Source of the DNA: an uncultured Collinsella sp.
GTDB lineage: Bacteria; Actinomycetota; Coriobacteriia; Coriobacteriales; Coriobacteriaceae
Reading direction: 5' to 3'
DNA: 64,000 nucleotides
Assembly: GCA_902494715.1 (NCBI GenBank)
Contig: CABUUJ010000002.1
Coordinates: forward strand, 1-64,000
Part shown: positions 59,378-64,000 of the stretch, piece by piece
Numbering within the stretch: position 1 is the first letter of the stretch
Layout of the letters: each line of letters starts with the position of its first letter
Made by a program: the position numbers and the translations under genes
The notes under the pieces: generated by a model
What the model was told of the DNA's origin: nothing
Database searches by the model: none
What the model saw: the letters and a program-made list of their open reading frames with translations, nothing else

Positions 59378-60538
59378 ATGTCGGATTCGCCTAATTTTTT
59401 GACCTATGCCCAGACGACGTTTGATCCGTTTGAGGAGCGGCCGTTCTGCGCGGTGGATAGCCTGGTCTTTGCGTGGTTGTCCTATTTGCGTTTGCCGGGT
59501 GATATGGCAGAGCTGACGAACTGGCAGGGCCTAGACGTACGCGAGCTGCTGCGTGCCGAGTGCTACCGGGACATGATTGACGACTTGTGGGATCCAGAGG
59601 GGAGCAGGGCCTTGTTGGAGGCCGTGGCAGCAAGCCCTCGCTACCGTGGCGTGCACGTTTGCGGCTATCGTGCCGTGAGCGATGTGGTGGCGACAGAGCA
59701 GTTTGCAGCCATGGCGTTCCGGTTTCCGGCGGGGTTTAGCTATCTTTCCTTCCGAGGGACCGACAGCACGATTGTGGGCTGGAAAGAGGACTTTAACATG
59801 GCGTTCCGGTGTCCTGTGCCGGCCCAGGAATCCGCGGCGCGTTATGTGGACGAGGCGGCGGATGCGATTGACGGGCCGCTCTTGTGCGGAGGCCATTCCA
59901 AGGGCGGAAATCTGGCTGTGTATGGTGCAGCGATGTGCTCAAGCGGTGCTCGCAACCGGATTGAGCGGGTCTTCTCCCACGATGGCCCTGGCTTTGTCGA
60001 GGAGTTTCTGAACGGAGACGCCTTTGCGAGCCTTTCTGGTCGTATTGATAAAACCCTGCCCCAGTCTTCGATCTTCGGCATGATGTTCGAGACGCAAGAG
60101 GACTACGCTATCGTCGAAAGCACCGAGTTTAGCCTGCTGCAACACAATCCCTTTAGCTGGGTGGTCGACGGCTGCGATTTTGTGTATTGCGAACGCCTGT
60201 CTGCTGGCGCGCGATATGTTGATGGCTCTATTCGCGAGATGCTGCTTGCAGTGTCACCTGGCGAGCGCGAGCGTTTTGTAGATGCGTTGTTCTCCGTGTT
60301 TGAGGCTACGGGCGCCGAACGTTTTGCGGATATCGCCGGGAACATGCGCGAGAACCTGCCTGTGATGCTCCGGGCCGCCCAAGGCTTTGACAAGGATACG
60401 CGCCATTTTGTTTCGCAGACCATCGCGGCAATCCTTAGATGTGCATTGCTGCCCAAACGCCCTCAGATCGACATGTCCGCTGCCGGTAAGAGTCTGGCAG
60501 AACAACTCGAGGCCTGGCAGTCCGAGCTCCTGCGTTAA
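59378..60538 (+). CDS. Mbeg1-like (DUF2974) alpha/beta hydrolase
   Basis: This 386-residue protein of the DUF2974/Mbeg1-like lipase-fold family has the nucleophile elbow GGHSKGGNLA (GxSxG) and a preceding SFRGTDSTIVGWKEDF, typical of this family. No signal peptide is visible. The hydrolase substrate is unknown, possibly a lipid or ester. GGGAGGG precedes ATG 59378. The gene is bracketed by the two short palindromic repeats at 59316 and 60542. Confidence 0.87.
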   Translation: MSDSPNFLTYAQTTFDPFEERPFCAVDSLVFAWLSYLRLPGDMAELTNWQGLDVRELLRAECYRDMIDDLWDPEGSRALLEAVAASPRYRGVHVCGYRAVSDVVATEQFAAMAFRFPAGFSYLSFRGTDSTIVGWKEDFNMAFRCPVPAQESAARYVDEAADAIDGPLLCGGHSKGGNLAVYGAAMCSSGARNRIERVFSHDGPGFVEEFLNGDAFASLSGRIDKTLPQSSIFGMMFETQEDYAIVESTEFSLLQHNPFSWVVDGCDFVYCERLSAGARYVDGSIREMLLAVSPGERERFVDALFSVFEATGAERFADIAGNMRENLPVMLRAAQGFDKDTRHFVSQTIAAILRCALLPKRPQIDMSAAGKSLAEQLEAWQSELLR

Positions 60539-60541
60539 CCA

Positions 60542-60574
60542 TTGGTGCAGAGAAACCTGGCCCCAATGCAGCAA
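60542..60574. repeat. Short palindromic repeat, copy B
   Basis: It matches copy A (59316-59348) at about 27 of 33 positions. It starts three bases after the stop codon of the lipase-like gene; the stem is less perfect (TTGGTGCA with TGCAGCAA). Confidence 0.75.
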
Positions 60575-60649
60575 TCTCCGATGCGCTTGGGGCGGGCTCG
60601 ACCGCTATACTGGTTCGTGCCGAAATCGATCTAGAACGGAATGCCGTAT

Positions 60650-61654
60650 ATGAAAATCAATCACGCGATTCTGCATATCCTGGACTTTGACTCTGCCGTT
60701 AACGTTATGAGCCAGCGCGAGCTCGATATCGAAAGCCGTACCGTGCGCAACTTCGTGACCACGCATCTGCGCCGCGCACGAACCTCGGCCGACAATAAAC
60801 GTGCCACGTTTGCCGAGAACTCTGCGTTTGGCGGCGAACTCAAGGGCTATTTCTTTGGCGAGCGCGAGTTCGTGGACCTGTCGCAGCAGATTGCGGAGTT
60901 CATCTCTTCCGAGCTCACCAAAGCCGAGAAAGCCGAGTCCACCGACGTGCTCGTGGCCGATTTTGACGACGATGAGGATGCCCGCTGGTTTGCCGTGATG
61001 CTGCTGGGCTCCAAGCAGGCTTTTATGCACGAAGTGGGCCGCGAGGAGGGGGAGGTACGCAACGACATCGCGCGCCACTACGCTATTCTGCCAAACCCCT
61101 CGCAAAAGGTGCCGAGCTATGCCATCGTGCGTGCGAGTACCATGGAGATCGGCTACGTGGACAAGAAGCGCAAGATTGCCGGCGAGGACCGTATGCTTAT
61201 CCCCGATGGCCTGCTGCAGTGCGACACGGGTGTATCGGGCAAGGAGGTCATCGACACCGTGACGCGTGTGGTCGAGGAAGTCGCCGAGGAGCATGGTGCC
61301 AATACGGCCGTGGCACTCGCCAAGGTTAAGGCTGCCGTTGCCGAGAAGGTTGAGGATGACGAGGAGCTGCCGCCTTGGGATATCGTCGATGAGGTCTTTG
61401 AGGACGAACCGGTCATCAAGGAAAGCGTGCGCGCGGCACTGACCGAGGAGAAGGTTCCCGAGCGCGTTCCCGTGGAGCGCAAGCAGGTCGAGCGCGCTGC
61501 CGTGCGCAATCACAAGATCCGTACCGACACGGGTATCGAAATCAGCTTCCCGGCCGAGATGGGTTCGAATTCCGAGTACATCGAGTTCGTCAACGAGCCC
61601 AACGGCCTTATCTCCATCGAGCTCAAGAATATCGGTAGTATCGAGAATCGATAG
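60650..61654 (+). CDS. Nucleoid-associated protein NdpA (YejK-like)
   Basis: This 334-residue protein of the 37-kDa nucleoid-associated family has MKINHAILHILD at the start, the core RARTSADNKRATFAENS and a C-terminal acidic/basic mix. It binds DNA. ATG 60650 is 9 bp after a GGA-type site; a nearer ATG at 60641 abuts it. Confidence 0.85.
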   Translation: MKINHAILHILDFDSAVNVMSQRELDIESRTVRNFVTTHLRRARTSADNKRATFAENSAFGGELKGYFFGEREFVDLSQQIAEFISSELTKAEKAESTDVLVADFDDDEDARWFAVMLLGSKQAFMHEVGREEGEVRNDIARHYAILPNPSQKVPSYAIVRASTMEIGYVDKKRKIAGEDRMLIPDGLLQCDTGVSGKEVIDTVTRVVEEVAEEHGANTAVALAKVKAAVAEKVEDDEELPPWDIVDEVFEDEPVIKESVRAALTEEKVPERVPVERKQVERAAVRNHKIRTDTGIEISFPAEMGSNSEYIEFVNEPNGLISIELKNIGSIENR

Positions 61655-61675
61655 GGCTTTTTTCTTTCGAATAAA

Positions 61676-61721
61676 AGTCTGGATTATATTTTGAAGTATA
61701 CTTTGAAATATAATCCAGACT
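61676..61721. promoter_or_regulatory. Operator/promoter of the toxin-antitoxin operon
   Basis: Perfect 16-bp arms (61676-61691, 61706-61721) around a TGAAGTATACTTTG centre. TATAAT (61709-61714) lies in the right arm. This is the usual position for an antitoxin-bound operator. Confidence 0.75.
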
Positions 61722-61738
61722 ATTTTTTGGAGGTCAAA

Positions 61739-62089
61739 ATGTCCCCACTTGTTCTGGAAAAACCGGTGTTTACAAAAGACCAGGTTGTTTCGGCTACCGA
61801 AGCAAGCAAGTCTTTATCTGCCATTCGTAAACGCGCAAAACGCGCGCCACAGTTCATTGCCGATCATAACGATATCGATACCGTGATCATCGACTATGCC
61901 GCCTATGAGGAAATGTACGGCGCGCTGCAGTATCTGCACGAACTTGAGATAAATCGCATCGCTGCGGATCGAGTCAAGCATGGTCCGCATGAATTTGTTC
62001 CGTTTGAGGACGCCCTAACTACCGAGGAGCTCGCGGAGTTTGAATCGATGGATCCGGACGCGATCCCCGATGAGGATCTTTTCGAATGA
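61739..62089 (+). CDS. Phd/YefM-family antitoxin
   Basis: This 116-residue type II antitoxin has a Phd-fold N-terminal domain (VVSATEASKSLSAIRKRAKR, TVIIDYAAYEEM) and an acidic C-terminal tail (MDPDAIPDEDLFE) that should bind the toxin. It probably also represses its own operon through the dyad at 61676. GGAGG precedes ATG 61739, and its stop overlaps the toxin start. Confidence 0.9.
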   Translation: MSPLVLEKPVFTKDQVVSATEASKSLSAIRKRAKRAPQFIADHNDIDTVIIDYAAYEEMYGALQYLHELEINRIAADRVKHGPHEFVPFEDALTTEELAEFESMDPDAIPDEDLFE

Positions 62090-62430
62090 GTGGGCATTTT
62101 GTCGTCGGCTTTTTGAATCGAGACGTCGAGAAGGAATATCAAAAACTAGACGGATCTCAGCGAAGACTCGTCCGTATTGCAGTCGCGAAATTAAAGACGC
62201 GCGCTGATGAAATCGGAACGCCGCTTCACGGCGAGCTTGCCGGCTGCAAAAAGATCAAATGGCGGAATGCAGGACTCCGAATGGTTTTTCGAATCCGGGA
62301 GGACGGAACGGTTGAGATTGCCGAGATCGTGGCAATAGGGCGGCGCGACCGTTCCGAGGTCTATAAGACGGTCGCAGGGCGCCTGTCAAAGCGACCCGCC
62401 ATGGTTGAATACGACGGAACCCTGAGATGA
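62086..62430 (+). CDS. RelE/ParE-family toxin
   Basis: This 114-residue toxin has the family's C-terminal beta strands (KIKWRNAGLRMVFRI, VEIAEIVAIGRRDRSEVYK). RelE-type toxins cleave mRNA on the ribosome; ParE relatives poison gyrase, and which applies here is unclear. It begins at an ATGA overlap with the antitoxin stop, showing translational coupling. Confidence 0.9.
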   Translation: MSGHFVVGFLNRDVEKEYQKLDGSQRRLVRIAVAKLKTRADEIGTPLHGELAGCKKIKWRNAGLRMVFRIREDGTVEIAEIVAIGRRDRSEVYKTVAGRLSKRPAMVEYDGTLR

Positions 62431-62432
62431 TG

Positions 62433-62468
62433 AAGGCCGAAGCCCCGATGGTGCTTCGGCCTTTTTTT
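62433..62468 (+). terminator. Terminator of the toxin-antitoxin operon
   Basis: AAGGCCGAAGC/GCTTCGGCCTT 11-bp stem with a 9-nt loop and seven T's. Confidence 0.92.
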
Positions 62469-62661
62469 GTTTTCGGCTTGGTTGCTGACATTGCGCCGCA
62501 GGCTGAGCATACGTCAGCGAAAACGCCCCAGAGCGAGCAAGGTGACGTGAAAGAGGAAGGCATTGACCTTCTGGTCATGCCTGACGATTGAACATCAGAT
62601 TGCCGCTCTGGGTCGTTTGCAGCGTCGACCTGTTACGCGGTTTGTCAAAACCGCGTAACTA

Positions 62662-63381
62662 TTAAAGCTGGCGCAGGCCCTCTTCGAGGCCGGTCTTGCT
62701 GTCGGTCTTCTCGTCGCGCATCTTGATGACGCGGGCGGGGACACCGGCCACGACGGCACCGGCGGGGACGTCCTCGACGCACACGGCGCCGGCGGCAACG
62801 ACGGCGTCCTTGCCTACGTGCACACCCTCCAGGACCACGGCGTTGGCGCCGATCATGACATCGTCTTCGATGATGACGGGCGTGGCGCTGGCGGGCTCCA
62901 CAACGCCTGCCAGCACGGTGCCGGCGCCGATGTGGCAGTTCTTGCCCACGGTGGCGCGGCCGCCCAGCACGGCGCCCATGTCGATCATGGAGCCTTCGCC
63001 AATGACGGAGCCGATGTTGATAATGGCACCCATCATGATGACGGCGCGGTCGCCGATCTCGACGCGGTCACGGATAATCGCGCCCGGCTCGATGCGGGCG
63101 TTGATGCCCTTGAGGTCGAGCATGGGCACGGCGGAGTTGCGGCAGTCGTTCTCCACATCGTAGTAATCGATGGAATCGGCATTGGCATCAAGGATAGCTT
63201 TGAGCTCGTCCCAGTCGCCAAAGACGGTCTTGCCGCGACGGCCGCCGTAGACATGTGCGTTGCCCCAGGCAACCTTCATGCCGGGTTTCTCACGCACGTA
63301 CAGCTTGACAGGCGTCTTTTTGGGCGCGGTGGCGATGTAATTGATAATCTCCTGGGCATCCATCTCGGCTGCATTGCTCAT
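62662..63381 (-). CDS. dapH: Tetrahydrodipicolinate N-acetyltransferase
   Basis: This 239-residue left-handed beta-helix acyltransferase of lysine/diaminopimelate synthesis fits the DapH length. Hexapeptide repeats run through [20 protein letters not shown] and [15 protein letters not shown]. An acetyl-CoA-type (DapH) rather than succinyl-CoA enzyme is suggested by the length and the [15 protein letters not shown] start. AAAGGAG precedes ATG 63381. dapB lies directly upstream on the same strand. Confidence 0.92.
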   Translation of the reverse strand: MSNAAEMDAQEIINYIATAPKKTPVKLYVREKPGMKVAWGNAHVYGGRRGKTVFGDWDELKAILDANADSIDYYDVENDCRNSAVPMLDLKGINARIEPGAIIRDRVEIGDRAVIMMGAIINIGSVIGEGSMIDMGAVLGGRATVGKNCHIGAGTVLAGVVEPASATPVIIEDDVMIGANAVVLEGVHVGKDAVVAAGAVCVEDVPAGAVVAGVPARVIKMRDEKTDSKTGLEEGLRQL

Positions 63382-63420
63382 TTGATGTCTCTCCTTTGGG
63401 TGGATCCGGTTGATACCTGG

Positions 63421-64000
63421 TTAGGCAAACATGACCTGGTCGAACGTATAGAAGCCAGGCTCGTGGGTGACGAGCTTCTGCGCGGCTGCCAGGGCGCCGT
63501 TGACAAAGATCTGACGGCTTGTGGCACGGTGCGTGAGCGTGACCTCCTCGTCCTGGCCAAAGAAACTTACTTCGTGCACGCCGGCGACGGTGCCGCCGCG
63601 CAGCGAGTGCATGCCGATCTCCTTGGGGTCGCGCGCTCCGCACATACCCTCGCGGCCATAGACGGGGTGGTAACCTGCCTCGGGCTCGGCTTCGACGACG
63701 GCGTCGAGCAACAACTTGGCAGTGCCGCTGGGGGCGTCGACCTTTTGGTTATGGTGTGTCTCGACGATTTCGCAGTCAAAGCCGGGCAGCTCGCGCGTGG
63801 CCTGGGCAACCAGATGGCGCAGGGCGGCGATACCGATAGAGTAGTTGCCCGAGTGCATAACACGGGCGTTCTGACCCAGCTCGCGCAGGCGATCCATCTG
63901 CTCGGGCGTATAGCCCGTGGTGCCGGAAACGAGTGCGGCACCCGTGCACTCGACATAGGCGACAACGGCATCGAAGGTCACGACGTTCGAGAAATCGATG
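63421..64000 (-). CDS. dapB: 4-hydroxy-tetrahydrodipicolinate reductase (partial)
   Basis: It is the C-terminal part (193 codons) of DapB, running off the right edge. The catalytic signature ETHHNQKVDAPSGTA (His, Lys), NYSIGIAALRH and DPKEIGMHSLRGG are present. The reading frame stays open to the edge (IDFSNVVTFDAV). It forms an operon with dapH, 39 bp downstream. Confidence 0.95.
   Translation of the reverse strand, partial: IDFSNVVTFDAVVAYVECTGAALVSGTTGYTPEQMDRLRELGQNARVMHSGNYSIGIAALRHLVAQATRELPGFDCEIVETHHNQKVDAPSGTAKLLLDAVVEAEPEAGYHPVYGREGMCGARDPKEIGMHSLRGGTVAGVHEVSFFGQDEEVTLTHRATSRQIFVNGALAAAQKLVTHEPGFYTFDQVMFA

Noticed and set aside
1..64000. CRISPR array, rRNA operon, prophage or intact insertion sequence
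   Set aside because: No regularly spaced repeats, rRNA motifs, phage structural genes or transposase frames were seen anywhere in the window.

Overview
The window is 64 kb of GC-rich bacterial chromosome, densely coded on both strands, with short intergenic gaps and Shine-Dalgarno sequences in front of most genes. The gene set is that of a strict anaerobe living by fermentation: a glycyl-radical (class III) ribonucleotide reductase with its activase, an L-lactate dehydrogenase, a short-chain flavodoxin, 4Fe-4S proteins and a PerR-like regulator. Together with the high GC and a fructoselysine-type operon this fits a gut Coriobacteriia, most likely Collinsella or a close relative. That assignment is inference; no rRNA gene is present to confirm it.

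Layout. 1-5 kb: tRNA-Leu, a PP2C phosphatase followed by a fused STAS-kinase protein (a partner-switching pair), then a tRNA cluster (three identical Gly, one Cys, one Val). 5-9 kb: nrdD and nrdG, with an NrdR box, two short coupled upstream ORFs and two very long hairpins. 8.7-10.4 kb: folE, an HD hydrolase and folB. 10.4-17.9 kb: peptidases, FKBP plus UreE-like protein, HAD phosphatase, PerR-like Fur, acylphosphatase, oxidoreductase, RNase HI. 17-25.6 kb: LysR regulator divergent from metY, a secreted protein, panE, a ferredoxin-fused aldo/keto reductase, an oxidoreductase and endonuclease IV. 25.7-28.9 kb: a polar amino-acid ABC importer. 29-35.3 kb: flavodoxin/DUF3793, a CsoR-type metal-binding gene, an SOS-controlled Y-family polymerase with YolD, a truncated Fe-ADH-like gene, and pgi.

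35.4-38.3 kb is an accessory island: a frameshifted VirD4/TraG coupling ATPase, a ClpP-like protease and an unknown protein, all on the minus strand. 40.4-47.3 kb is a catabolic operon with a GntR/UTRA regulator, a YfcC-type transporter, an amidohydrolase, a FrlC-like epimerase, a FrlB-like deglycase and a FrlD-like kinase, read here as a variant system for glycated amino acids. It is followed by a 233-bp element with perfect 31-bp inverted ends. 47.5-64 kb carries mostly housekeeping genes (TatD, TcdA, EttA, NadE, an aminotransferase, LDH, NdpA, DapH and partial DapB), an SdpR/SdpI pair, a possible LOTUS-domain protein, a lipase-like gene bracketed by short repeats, and a type II toxin-antitoxin operon.

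The least-explained layer is non-coding. There are three very long hairpins (125, 138 and 84 bp), a pair of homologous hairpins with compensatory changes in front of two adjacent genes, two short repeat families that bracket single genes, and the 233-bp element. No CRISPR array, rRNA operon, intact insertion sequence or prophage was seen.
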